This document shows positions 9,683-20,331 of a stretch of DNA of 64,000 nucleotides, in pieces. The first letter of the stretch is position 1. Each line of letters begins with the position of its first letter. The notes under the pieces were generated by a model. It was not told where the DNA came from. It saw only the letters and a list, made by a program, of their open reading frames with translations, and ran no database searches. Made by a program: the position numbers and the translations under genes. The DNA is from Periconia sp. R9002 (lineage: Eukaryota; Ascomycota; Dothideomycetes; Pleosporales; Periconiaceae), in NCBI GenBank assembly GCA_023627715.1, contig JAMAHW010000043.1:124001-188000 (forward strand). Direction: 5' to 3'.

Positions 9683-11010
9683 GAAAGTCGCTAGGTTAAT
9701 CTTTTCCGTCATCATGCGTTGCATTTTCAGCATTTGCTGGGGATGTTATGCGAGGTTTTCGAGACCTGGGAATGCGTGGTGTATGGCGTTGTAGGGTTTT
9801 GTAGGTCGGTATCGCTTGAAAGGGGGGATTGAAGTTAAGCATTTAGAGATGAGTGAATTGAGAAGGGGCGTAGAGTAGAGAAGAGAATGTACCGACGTAA
9901 GTAGGTGGAGGACAGATAAAAAGGTTTCGATGAAATCGGTGTAGATAGCGACTGTGTTTGTGGTGGTTGGAGAAATTACGGATCTGGATTACACGTGGAG
10001 AGGTTGTGTAGAGTGGGCTATGCATGTTTATGAAAGGTTGCTGTCTGACGAAGAGAATCGCTGGGAAGTTAAGACATATCTGCCATCATAGGTATGCAAA
10101 TATTCTACCGACTCAGTTCTTCACTATAACCGTTTCTCACAAAATGACAATAGGAGCAGCTTGCGACTCATCACCCAACAAACATCATTGATCTCGTCAG
10201 AGCTAATACCATCATGATCGAAGTGACAATTATACAACATTTGTCATTGAGTCAAGCTCGAGTTATCGCTTCAGCCTTGTACTACATACCACTTTTCGCG
10301 GTGCTCGCAAACGCATTGATGTTCACAGAAAGTCTTACTCATGATGAAATCTCGCATCATGCAACTGATCTTGGGTTGCGTATAAGCTTACTGAATCTCA
10401 CTCACGATGTGCGCGACCCAGGGTTGTACATGGAGGAGGTTAGGGATGGCTTTGAATGGAGGAGGTGGCATGTGCTGGTATCACAGCTATGTGGTTTTTT
10501 GTGTAGGGTTGAGGATTTTCGACGGTCTGAGTGGGAACAAGATACATGTAATATGTACTGGTCACAATTGTACATGCATTGTGAACTATCAATTGATAGC
10601 TGCTTAACATTCTCAATACGGCCGTAGTGAGCAATATATTGTCATATGTATGTATTTATTATAAATAACAAATACGATATCTGATAGCACCGTCAGAGTA
10701 GTATACGTGTGTAAGAAGCTTGAGGGCAACTAGGTCAGTCACGTGATTAATCCCGTGGGCTCAAATCACTCGTCACTATCAGCTCTGAGACGGGGTGGAC
10801 GCCTTGATTCTACTGTAACTATTATAAACTTTTCTCTGGGATAGTAAGCACGCAACCGACCACCGAAAGTTGTGAGAACATAGCTCTATCGAAATACGAG
10901 CTGCAGCAACGGGAAACCTAACAATTTTGAGCCAAATGCCTCTCCTATCCCTCTAGATATTTCGTCATACACATTACTTGGGCGCAAAACAAGCGGCCCC
11001 ACAAAGCTTA

Positions 11011-11042
11011 TTAGTGTCCTCCGAGCTTAGTGTCCTCCGAGC
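11011..11042. repeat. Perfect 16-bp tandem duplication upstream of the GH26-like gene
   Basis: TTAGTGTCCTCCGAGC occurs twice head to tail (11011-11026 and 11027-11042), about 390 bp before the GH26-like start. It could be a doubled regulator site or a chance slippage product. Confidence 0.6.
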
Positions 11043-11312
11043 CTTGTGTTTCATCACTAAGCTTCGTTTTCGGGCATTGTGGCGCTGACCTACAGTTCTT
11101 ACTGGACCACTAGATACTCGCTTGTCTCAGCCTTGAAGTCCGATCGTATACATTTTGCAATAGTGAAAGGCAAGCTGCCATTTTTGTTCATTTTTAGAAT
11201 AGAAGATCTGCAAAAAATCATTCCGCCGCCGAAATTCTTACGGGGTCAGCTCCTTTGGGTAAGGCTTCGCAGGATACAAACCCTTTTAGTGTTGTTGGTG
11301 TGTGAAGGTCTG

Positions 11313-11319
11313 TATAAAG
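11313..11319 (+). promoter_or_regulatory. TATA box of the GH26-like gene
   Basis: TATAAAG lies 120 bp before the ATG at 11433, followed by a pyrimidine-rich leader. The call rests on motif and spacing only. Confidence 0.45.
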
Positions 11320-11432
11320 GTGGAGAGGCCTCGCCACGGAAGGCTGGTTCATCAACATTCGTTTCTTAGCTTTCATACGCTGTCTTTTTCTATCACTTCT
11401 TTCCGTTTATACGCTCTTTTCAGACTTTCATT

Positions 11433-12605
11433 ATGAAATCTACGTTCTACACGGCTGCTGTCGCGGCAATGTCCGCCTCGCTTGCCAGTGCCGTGAGCAT
11501 CCCCCAGTTTTCGCCAAAAACGGACGTTTTCAAACGAGGTACGTTCTTCTTATCGACTTTCTAAAGCCACCCCATTAAGTTTCTGATCTAATAACTACTA
11601 GCACCATCTGACCTCTTGATCCCCGCCGATGGACTTTCCACGAACTGCATCTCCATTGGCTTTCTTCCCTGCGAGGGCGAGAATCCCGAAAACTGCCCTC
11701 GCTACTCCATGGCCCAAATCAACAGCAAGCTCGGCGACGGCGCCAAAGCTGGCGCATACGGATGGTACGCACAGATTCAAGACAAGCCGTTTGACGGATC
11801 GCAGCTCCTAGCCGTCAAAGACGACATCAAAAAGTCCGGCGCCGTCTTTGTCGCATCGGTGATGCCCAGCGTCAACTTCAACAAAGTCACTCCCGACGTG
11901 GCGAAGCAGGTCGCGTCTGTCATGAAGAAGTTCACCGATGACGGCATCCCGGTTTGGCTGCGTTTTGGCCACGAGATGAACTACTACGCGTCGTCCGGCG
12001 TGTACCACGGCACCGCCGGTGACTTCGTCACCGCGTGGAAGAACATTTACAATGCGAACTGCAAGGGTAATCCCCGTGTCAAATGCTTCTGGAGCCCCAA
12101 CCGCAACGACGATGGCAAGCAACTCGCCCAGTGGTGGCCCGGCAAGGAATACGTCGACATCGTCGGTATCGACTGCTACCCTGGCAAGAACGAAGACCCC
12201 AGCAAGATCGACCTCTTTGATAAAATGTACGGAAACTTCTACAACACCTACGCCAAGGCCAACAACTTGCCCTTCGCGATCGGTGAGACGGGCGCCGACG
12301 CATCGCACAAGGAAGCGTGGTTGAAAACGCTGGTCAGCAAGGAAGTCAAGGCGAAGTACCCCAACTATGTCTCTATGTCGTGGTTCGAGTACAAAAAGAC
12401 CGAGAACGGAGGAACTACCGACTTCAGAATTGCCATGACAGATGACAAGACCTTGGCGCAAACCAAGCAATTGCTGTTCGCTGGCGGGAACGACAGCTGC
12501 GCCAAGGGAGACGCTGGGAATAGCACGAAGCCTGAGACGAGCGCTTCTGCCTCTGGAGTGAAGCAAACGTCTAGTGCGCCAAAGCCTACGAAAGTAGCTC
12601 ACTAA
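11433..12605 (+). CDS. Secreted glycoside hydrolase, GH26-like (mannanase type)
   Basis: Exons 11433-11538 and 11602-12605 with a 63-nt intron (GTACGT...CTAG), giving 369 residues. The first exon encodes a signal peptide (MKSTFYTAAVAAMSASLASA) and a KR site that could be a Kex2-type cleavage. The mature part is a TIM-barrel-like enzyme. VWLRFGHEMNYY carries the likely acid/base Glu160 in the R-x-x-H-E-M-N context, and FAIGETGAD carries the likely nucleophile Glu264. Both fit clan GH-A and GH26, whose fungal members cut beta-1,4-mannans. WQNP-type binding modules are absent. The C-terminal ~35 residues are Ser/Thr/Lys/Pro-rich, like a linker with nothing after it. Substrate is inferred from the family; another GH-A family member is the alternative. 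Confidence 0.78.
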
Positions 12606-13543
12606 GGAGATAGAGGTTTTCCGCTAGACATCTTCACAAGATGTCCCGGCAGCTTTGGGTACGGGCGAAAGGCATCATCACATCAGTTGTCAAGGATATG
12701 AGGCCGATCTGCCCTTTCCCAGTTTCGTTTCTCGTTGTATAGAACATACATTTCATGTCACTCGTTTAGCATCTTATAGATATCCTCTTCACTACTTGAC
12801 AGCTCACACGATCTGCATTGCATCACCCAGAGTCTTACATCTCATTTCCCATCCCAAGTTCACATTAGAAAGCTACGCAGACAGATATGCGTTTGTATCA
12901 AAAATTCATTACGAGACGGTGTTTGCTACTCGGCGAATTGAGTATGGTTTGGTCATCCATGTCGCGCAACGTGATAATTTATAAAGTCGTAGATGATTTC
13001 CTACTGCGTTCAGTGTACGACTGGTGTAGATAAATCCTGATCAGCTCAACGGGTCCTTCGCCCTAAGAAGCGCACAAGCATGACAATATCAAAGTGTACT
13101 CTAAAAGACAACATCCCACTGATAACGCTAAACTGCATAAGATACTTTGATTGTGCGTCTGAGTGGAACAAATCAGGCTTGCAAATCTGTGCAAGGCTTC
13201 CTAGGGCGTTCGCAGACGGCAAACATGGACTCTTGAGAAAAGTGAGTTTTTACGGATATGAAGTGGATGAACAGGTTAATAGACGATTATTCTAAAGCTC
13301 TCAAGATGAGTAGAGCTTTTGAGTACGACTAAATGGTACGCATTGTCCAGGAGTTTCATCAGCGCGGAGGACTCCACGACGGACGAGTTTTGGAATATCT
13401 CGCTAGAAGATGTGTGCTCACGCCTCAAAATGAAATCATGTATTTCGTTTGATTCTATTTGATGCCAATCCGCAGAAGTCATCGTCAAAACATTCATACA
13501 TAGAACATATACACTACAACCCTAAAAACACAAACCTCCTTCC
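12606..13543. other. Convergent 3' region
   Basis: This 0.9-kb spacer separates the GH26-like gene (+) from the second esterase (-). Only short, domain-free ORFs are present. Confidence 0.5.
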
Positions 13544-15244
13544 TCAACGACATTCAAACGAACTAGCAGCAGTCACATCGCCACCGATAAAATGTAAACT
13601 CTTCGGCCACAAGCAGAGATTCGCGCTTCTCTTAACCACCCCACTCTGCGTCTGGGCCTCCAAACTCGTGGGCGCGATACCGTTCTCAACCCAATCAATC
13701 AGACTCTGCAGCCCTTTGCCTGGAAACCAGCCTGGTCCCCCTCCACAATGATCAACGCCTGGTGCCTCGAAGAAACGATAGTAATCTCCAGCGTCCGGAT
13801 CTCGTTCGTACACTCGCTGCGCGTAGTCGACCGTGTTATTAGGCGCGATCAAAGAATCGGCTAGACCATGCCATGTGATGAGTTTACCACCGGCTTCTTT
13901 GAAATAGGTTAAATCAGTGTCCGAGGTACCAATGATGGAGTCGTAACGGTTGACAGATTGATGGAAGAGCTTGCTGAAGACGGAGACGTTGACGGTGGTC
14001 ATGTCGAAAGTCGGATCCATGGTCAGGAAGTAGCGAACCCAGATGTCGAAGAAGCCCAATGGGGTGCCAGTGCATGTGCCGTTGGCGTTGCAGGTTGTTG
14101 CTGCGTCGGCTAAGAAGGAGGCACCGATGTCGAGGCCGTACCATAAAGACTCGTTGTTTGGGGACGTAGCACCTTTCCAGGTCCACTGGGCGATTGTTGC
14201 GGCCGCCTCCGTGATGGTGGTGTTTACGCCGTTCAAGGAGCAGTAGTAGCTTTGTCCAATTTTGGTACTCGCGTCGAAGTCGCATTGGCCTGGCAAGGTG
14301 ATGATACCGTCTTTAGTCCCGTCGAGCCCATCACATGCTTCAATGGCGGCCATTCTGACCGCCTCCAGCTCGCAATTAGTTGGGTATAGTTCTGTATTAC
14401 TTGTCAGCCTGTAGATGTCGAAACATCATTATTCACTTACTTAGATCGTTCATAACCGCCTGAGGCCAACCTTCTTGCATAAGCATCTGCCCCCACTGAA
14501 AGGCGGAGGCGGATGCGAGAATCCCATCATACTGTTCCGGATACCGTTGAGCCATCATGTGGCCTTGCCGCCCTCCCGTCGAACATCCATTCCAGTAGCT
14601 GTACGAAGGCTTCGTTCCGTAATACGCTTCTACTACGGCTTTGCCTAGCGTTGCTGCCTCATCCAGCGTGGTCGACGCAAAGTCCTGCAAGAGGCCCCAG
14701 TTCACATTTCCGGGGCTGAGAAGGGCCCAATCTTGCACTTGATAGTCGGCAGCGTGACCGCCGTCCGTCGTCGCAACGGCAAATCCCTCACTTGCAGCCC
14801 ACGCAAGGGTGGAATTATCGGCTCCTGTAACCCACCCGCCACCGCCTGCACCTAGAAACCTTCCCGACCAGTTTTCAGCCACGGGCAGCCAAACAATGGT
14901 GTTAACCTCGTCGTTATACCCGGGGTGAGTGTACGAGATGATGACTTCACAGACATCCAAGCCAGTCACGTTTTTGGCGTAGTGGTTTTGTCCAGCTGGG
15001 ATGTTGAAAGACAGATTCGAATGGCTGTTCGTGGTGAAGCTTTGAATGGACGCGCCGAACAATGTGAGGCTCTGGAATTGGGATGCCGTGCACAAAGCCA
15101 TGGCTTGAAATGCTGTAGAAGTCAGCCAGGAAACTAATCAATAACTGCTTTACAGATTGATGATCATTATGGGCAGATACTGTATTGATCAATATATAAT
15201 TACTGAGCATGTAGGTACCTACCGAATTGAGAAGTGGCAATCAT
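13544..15244 (-). CDS. Second tannase / feruloyl esterase family protein
   Basis: Minus-strand exons 15244-15223 (22 nt), 15112-14441 and 14391-13544, with introns of 110 and 49 nt. The total is 513 residues and frame is kept at both joins. The catalytic set is visible: Ser185 in GCSTGGRQG preceded by Cys184, Asp410 in HGLADS, and His446-Cys447 in GVDHCGGG. The core (FLGAGGGGWVTGAD, WGLLQDFASTTLDEA, EACDGLDGTKDGII) is clearly family-typical and differs strongly from the paralogue at 2448, so this is not a recent duplicate. The tiny first exon is less certain: it uses a GTAGGT donor inside a GTAGGTACCTAC palindrome, and the resulting N-terminus (MIATSQFAFQAMALCTASQ) is a weak signal peptide. 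The alternative start is Met at 15101. It would hydrolyse gallate, ferulate or related esters, probably outside the cell. Confidence 0.86.
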
Positions 15245-17542
15245 CTATTCCATGGTGTTATCAACGGCAATCTGTGTCGAGATACTAGAGATCTGGTAAC
15301 TAGACAAAAGTGGGGTGAACACTTGATAAGGAAGGCGATTGTTAAATTGATCTCAATAGTGGAACGTCCAAAAGTTCACACAACAAACTAGAGACAGCCA
15401 AATCTAGAGCAAACTATCAAGGCGTCTGACAGAATTATTCCATAGTGTTTAAATGCACTGCATTCTTTATATACAAATTACAGGAAATGAAGTTAAATTC
15501 ACCACACTACATAGCCACGGTTTTGAAGTATACTGAAATACCCCATACCTAGACATAGCCCATCTCATTAACGTACATACGTATGACTTACAGTTTCTGA
15601 AACATGCTATTGTTCAATTTTGTTTATGTACTCAGATTAGACAAGTCAAGATCATGGTATGGCAGCATTGATTGGTGCAGGTGGGATGTGGTTAAGTGCT
15701 CACGTGACTTACTTACATCAGCCGCGTGCAACCATCTGTCGAACAAAAAATCGACTGGGCCCAATCTATTTTTTGTTCGACACCATCTGCCCAATGATCC
15801 AAACTTGGAATCGATATGCTGGATAAGTGCTTGTATATATGCTTGAATGCTTGTAGATTTACAGAAAGTGTGTCTTTTGTTAACGAGACTTGTGAAGATC
15901 AGAGCCGCACGAGCATGCACCGTCTAGTTCCATCATTGCAGGTTGCATTGTCGCCCAATTCTGGCCAATGATTTCCCCAAATCATACCGTCTGGATCAGT
16001 GTAATATATCTGGCTGGCCTACATTACTGTGAGGATGAAGGAAAGAAAGAGCAAACAGGTATACATTGATGCTATTGCCTGAGCCCATGAAAGCGTAGAA
16101 AATTTCATGTACATTTCAGGCTTAGCACGCATCTCGGAGCTAAGCTAGCGTCGCGCGGGTAGTAAAAAGACCAACACACTTAGGATCTGTGGAGGCAAGG
16201 TACGCCCGTCATCATGAATCAGTGGGCGAAGTATTTATAAACAGGGCGAGGGCAAATTATCCCCACCACACAGAAGCACATGACTAGGAAAATGCGGGAT
16301 GGCCGAAGGGGTAAGGTGTGTGTGTGTTGGTGAGCAAGCAGGGCGTAAAACTACGCCTCTCGTCCTATTCCCACCGCGACACCAGAGTATTGATGACCAG
16401 GGCGAGGGCGGCTATGCGGCACAGAATCAATTCACAGGAAAAGTGTGGCTGGGACATGGTTTTTTTATTGATGAAAAGGATATCATGTTAGCTAGACGAA
16501 CGGTGTTGTATCGGCACGTAAATTGCCAGGTTATTCAACACCTGGGGAAATTGGAGTTGAAGAAGCACCATGTGTACAGGCGTGGTTTTCAATCGAGGGG
16601 AAGCGAGGAGAGTTGTCGGGCTATATAGGTAGGTAGTCATTCTTGCCTGATGAAACTGACAAGGCATCGTTTGCAGTCCTTGAGAATTATTACCGGTAGA
16701 AGCGCCGGTCTTACTTGGAGTCTCGATGAGTTTTTCAGCTGTTTACTAGCAGAAGGCTAGGGCTCAGGGCGTTCGTGCCTGACCGCATGTTGGGTCGCTC
16801 CCTCACCAATTTCCGCATAACAGCGCATGTCTCTGCCGTTTGCATGCACCCGAATCTTCTAAGGTGCTACCTTTCCATTCCCATGGATGCGAGAATTGCC
16901 ATGGAGGTGATGGAGTAAATCAATAGAATGAATACTGCGTTTATGGCCAAGGCATCTCCATGGTCCTTCTTTCTCACGGTTTGCATCATTGATGCTTGTT
17001 GGGAGAGAGTGAGCACGAAGAGGTGAAACGGCTAAACTAAGAAAGCGCACAGACCGCTCAGCCGCCCCGTTGTTCCTTACAATTCCCCCCAACGCCAATG
17101 ACCAGGCTTCAAAAAGGCATTGCTACAGGGGAGCGCTGGTTTCGCCCCCAAATCAGGGCTTCCATCTAGCCCGTTTTCGGAATCCTTCTACTCCTACGAA
17201 CCAATCACGTCCCGTCTTACTCTGTGCTTTGCCGTTTCTAGAAGTTAAGGAAGACGGACTTGACTCAACACAGCTACCGCTAGAGGGTAGAACTCACGAT
17301 GTGCTGCGGTGGCACGGATGGGAATGTCGTGGCGAGGCTCTCATGGAGCTCTCTTTCGATATTCCTCTGAGCGGCGCAGCTACCCATTGCGCCCTTTTAC
17401 ACCATCAGTCTGACTTGTGCCTTAGGGCCCCTCCCTTGCCTTCCCTTCGTTTTCTTTTGCCATTCGTTTCTTTCTAAAGTACCTACCTACAACCACGCTC
17501 GTTACCTCCACAGTGCATTTTTTTTCATCGTCGTCGGCGAAA
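15245..17542. other. Divergent intergenic region
   Basis: This 2.3-kb region lies between the second esterase (-) and the lectin-like gene (+). It carries a 43-bp palindromic insert flanked by 8-bp direct repeats near 15.74 kb. No credible gene was found; ORFs of about 100-135 codons near 16299 and 17070 lack domains or splice support. Confidence 0.5.
15731..15789. mobile_element. MITE-like micro-element: 13-14 bp terminal inverted repeats with 8-bp flanking repeats
   Basis: TCGAACAAAAAAT (15739-15751) and ATTTTTTGTTCGA (15768-15780) are perfect reverse complements around a 16-nt centre holding GGGCCC. ACCATCTG flanks the insert on both sides (15731-15738 and 15782-15789), like a target-site duplication. 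Eight bases is the hAT-type duplication length (family knowledge). At about 43 bp it is far below normal MITE size, so it may be a remnant. Confidence 0.45.
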
Positions 17543-19495
17543 ATGGCACAACCTCAGCCAAATGCCTCAGGGCAGCCATCAGATGCGCCTTCACACCCCC
17601 CGCAAGTCGATGGCTCCGGCCAGTACGCCGAAGCAGTGACCCCGTCCGTCAGTCCAGTGACCAGCCCGGTACCAAGACATCTGTCTCCCATGAGCGAGAT
17701 GATGGAAAACACACCACCGATTCCCGTCGAGACAACTCATAATGGTTTCTTGTGAGTACTCCTCTCTGCGTCTCCGTCTATTGTCTCCGCGTCTACTGCT
17801 CTCGTTCTGAGAGGTTGAATTGGAACACCAGTTGACCACCATATAGTAGCCCGCAAAATCAAAAGAACGCATACAACCAACAGGACTACTACTCCGCACC
17901 GGAAGTTGTACCGGTAGACCCGCATCCACCCCAATATCCAGGCCACGAGTATCCTCCGGATAAGAAAGGCATAGTGCCCGATGGTCACCCTTCACAGTTC
18001 CACGAGAGAGGACTATCAGACGAGTCTCCATCTCCAGCAGCCGCCAAAACCGAGCCCAAAATACTGGGAATGAGGAAGAAGATCTTCTACATCGTCTTAG
18101 CCGCACTAATCGCATTGATTGTTCTCGCAGTAGGTTTGGGCGTTGGCTTAGGGGTTGGCCTTAACAACAAGGACGAGGATGAAGAATCAAAGGTGCCCAA
18201 GATTGTGCAGCATCCGTTTTGCAAGGATCATCCAGAGTACTGTGTAGGAGGATATCTCAACGCCGACTATTACTCCAAGAGGGGGGCTTTCAATGGGTCG
18301 GGCATAGCGATTGCCGGAGAGTCGTGGAATGCCGGCCAGCGCAGGATTTTCACGCTCTACTTCCAACACCACTCTGGCGACATTCGATACATGCAATACG
18401 GCACCGATCAGCGATGGATTGGGGGCAACAGCTCCAACACAGTCGCCACCGATGCAAAGAACGGGACCGCCATTTCCGCTGTCGCATACACTCTGAACCA
18501 GACAGGATGGGTGAGTTTTAGACATTAGTCTTTCAACCCTACTCAAGAAAACGTGCTAACGAGATGCCCATTCAGTTCCACATCTTCTACATCGGAAAAG
18601 ATGGCAACATGAAGCAGATGACGCAAAGCAATCAGACCAACAAGTGGGAACCCGGAACACTCAACGCCCAGAACCTAAAAGCCTACGATTCGCCCCAGGT
18701 CGGTCTCCAAGCGTGCTGGAAGGGCAACTTTTATGGCGATTCCGACTACGGGAAGATCATGCCCGGTGCCAGCAGCAACTTGACCAAGGCTCAATCTGCT
18801 TCTGCTATCAACCTCTGGTACGCGTCGAACGAGAACACTTTTGAACAATACTCTTGGATCAACGGACAAGACAAGTGGACCAAGCTCAACCCATGGCAAG
18901 GTAAGAACGGACATGCTGGCGTGGGATGCTACAGCTGGGACGAGTGGAGCACAAGCACGTACACGATGATGGTCAACCAGCAAAACGACTTGGAATTCTG
19001 GTGGCGCGACACCAACTCGACCGGCAAGTCCAGTGACGAGCATCCTCTCAATTCATGGAGCAACTCTTCCACGGCCGCCATCAATAACGTCTCGCCAATG
19101 GCGTCCATGGGATACACGACCTACTTCTACACGCAAATGGCCGACCTCACCATCAATGGATACAAACCCATTTATCAGAGCGAGAAGACGTACATCCAGG
19201 ACAACGTGACCTTCACCATTACGGATCCCGCTGGTCCTGTTAAAGGCATTGCTGGTACCCACTTGACCGCGACCGCCTACAGCGAGTTCAAAGACAAGGA
19301 AAAGACGATTGTGGATTGGGATTCCCTCTACGTTTTCTACCAGACTGTGTAAGTTAAATTTTCAAGCCCATCCAATACGCAAACCGCAACCGTTGCTAAT
19401 CGTGTTTAAACAGAGGCGACGACATCACGGCGTTCCAGCGCAAGATCAGCGGCGGACAATGGACAAACGCCAAACTCCAGATTCCCCAAGACTAG
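17543..19495 (+). CDS. Type II membrane protein with fungal-lectin-like propeller domain
   Basis: Exons 17543-17751, 17847-18510, 18576-19348 and 19414-19495 join in frame to 575 residues. The N-terminal ~180 residues are Pro/Ser/Gln-rich, probably cytosolic. A single membrane span follows at ~180-205 (FYIVLAALIALIVLAVGLGV) with a glycine-rich end. The extracellular part holds repeated Trp/Tyr blades: GDIRYMQYGTDQRWIGG, FHIFYIGKDGNMKQM, INLWYASNENTFEQYSW, NDLEFWWRDTN, DSLYVFYQTV. This layout resembles the fungal fucose-specific lectin family (six-bladed propeller) fused to a membrane anchor. Sugar specificity cannot be read from the sequence. Many N-x-S/T sites fit surface exposure. The start at 17543 is the first ATG of the frame after the leader. 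Alternative: another six-bladed propeller family. Confidence 0.72.
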
Positions 19496-19982
19496 TCGCT
19501 GCCCATCTTTCCGTGTGGAACCAAAAATAATTTAATCAAAAATCAATACATAAAAGATTCCGAGAAAATTGCTCTGTTACCTTTACCTCACCCAACCCGA
19601 CCTACTGCGCATTAGCCGGGCCTTTGCTTCTTTCCGCGCAAAACAAACAGTCATTACGTCCGTATCCGAGGCAACGAACGTTCCCTACGAACGATCCAAC
19701 GTGCGATGAGACCTCAGCCTCATGCTTCCGATCTCACGCCGTTTCACCTCGTCCAACTCTCTCACTCACTCAGCATGCCGCCCAGGAACCACTTCCACCC
19801 CACGCGTCCCTCCCCGCGCAAACTCAACCCCAAAGCGACGGCTACCCCCAATCACCTATTATTTTTTCCTAATCTCCTTCTCATATGCATGCAATGGTGT
19901 ATGCGCGTTGCTTGGTGTTCTATATTACGGGATAGTAAAGGAAAGATGATACCCCTCGATCGTTTTCAAGGGATTTGTGTGT

Positions 19983-20034
19983 GTTTTTTTAGCGGTTTTT
20001 TAGCGGTTTTTTAGCGGTTTTTTTATTGTTTATT
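19983..20034. repeat. 11-bp tandem repeat (AGCGGTTTTTT x3)
   Basis: AGCGG recurs at 19991, 20002 and 20013 separated by T6 runs, downstream of the lectin-like gene. Simple-sequence slippage is the likely origin. Confidence 0.75.
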
Positions 20035-20237
20035 TATTTACTTCTTTCTTTTTTAACTGTCTGGGTATATAGTTTTTTTTTTTCCTCTGCCCTGCGTTTC
20101 TAGCTGGGTGTGAATAAAGCGTAGATAGAATGGATTGATTGATCGGCCGCCAAATAGAGCGACCGATGAATATGAGATGAATGAAAGTGGTGATCGCTTT
20201 TTAATTTTTATTTTATATATATAGTGATGTTTCTCCG

Positions 20238-20283
20238 TTTCGCGACCTCGCCGAACTGGCGCCAGCAGTTCTCCGTCGCGAAA
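20238..20283. repeat. 46-bp nested inverted repeat
   Basis: TTTCGCGAC (20238-20246) pairs with GTCGCGAAA (20275-20283). Inside, GAACTG (20253-20258) pairs with CAGTTC (20266-20271) around CTGGCGCCAG, itself a palindrome. It would fold to a long hairpin. It lies in gene-free DNA 0.75 kb past the lectin-like gene. Confidence 0.6.
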
Positions 20284-20311
20284 TCAAATCAAACCACGAT
20301 GTGAAACCTTT

Positions 20312-20331
20312 CCTCCTCCTCCTCCTCCTCC
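20312..20331. repeat. (CCT)n microsatellite
   Basis: Uninterrupted CCT triplets in intergenic DNA. Confidence 0.8.

Larger units (their letters stand above)
9231..11432. other. Intergenic region downstream of the CNNM gene
   Basis: The first 450 bp hold three further copies of the introner-like repeat. The rest is AT-richer sequence with no convincing gene; a 137-codon ORF at 10214-10627 shows no domain. The last 450 bp carry a 16-bp tandem duplication and a TATA box in front of the GH26-like gene. Confidence 0.5.

Noticed and set aside
10214..10627. 137-codon plus-strand ORF
   Set aside because: No motif, AT-rich surroundings, no clear promoter; treated as chance.
11808..12602. 264-codon ORF opposite the GH26-like gene
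   Set aside because: Antisense shadow of a well-supported coding exon with catalytic motifs; it has no domain of its own.
16299..16380. tRNA-like string (GGATGGCCGAAGGGGTAAGG)
   Set aside because: Resembles a Ser/Leu tRNA D-arm, but there is no B box (GGTTCGANTCC) at the right distance and no pairing acceptor stem.
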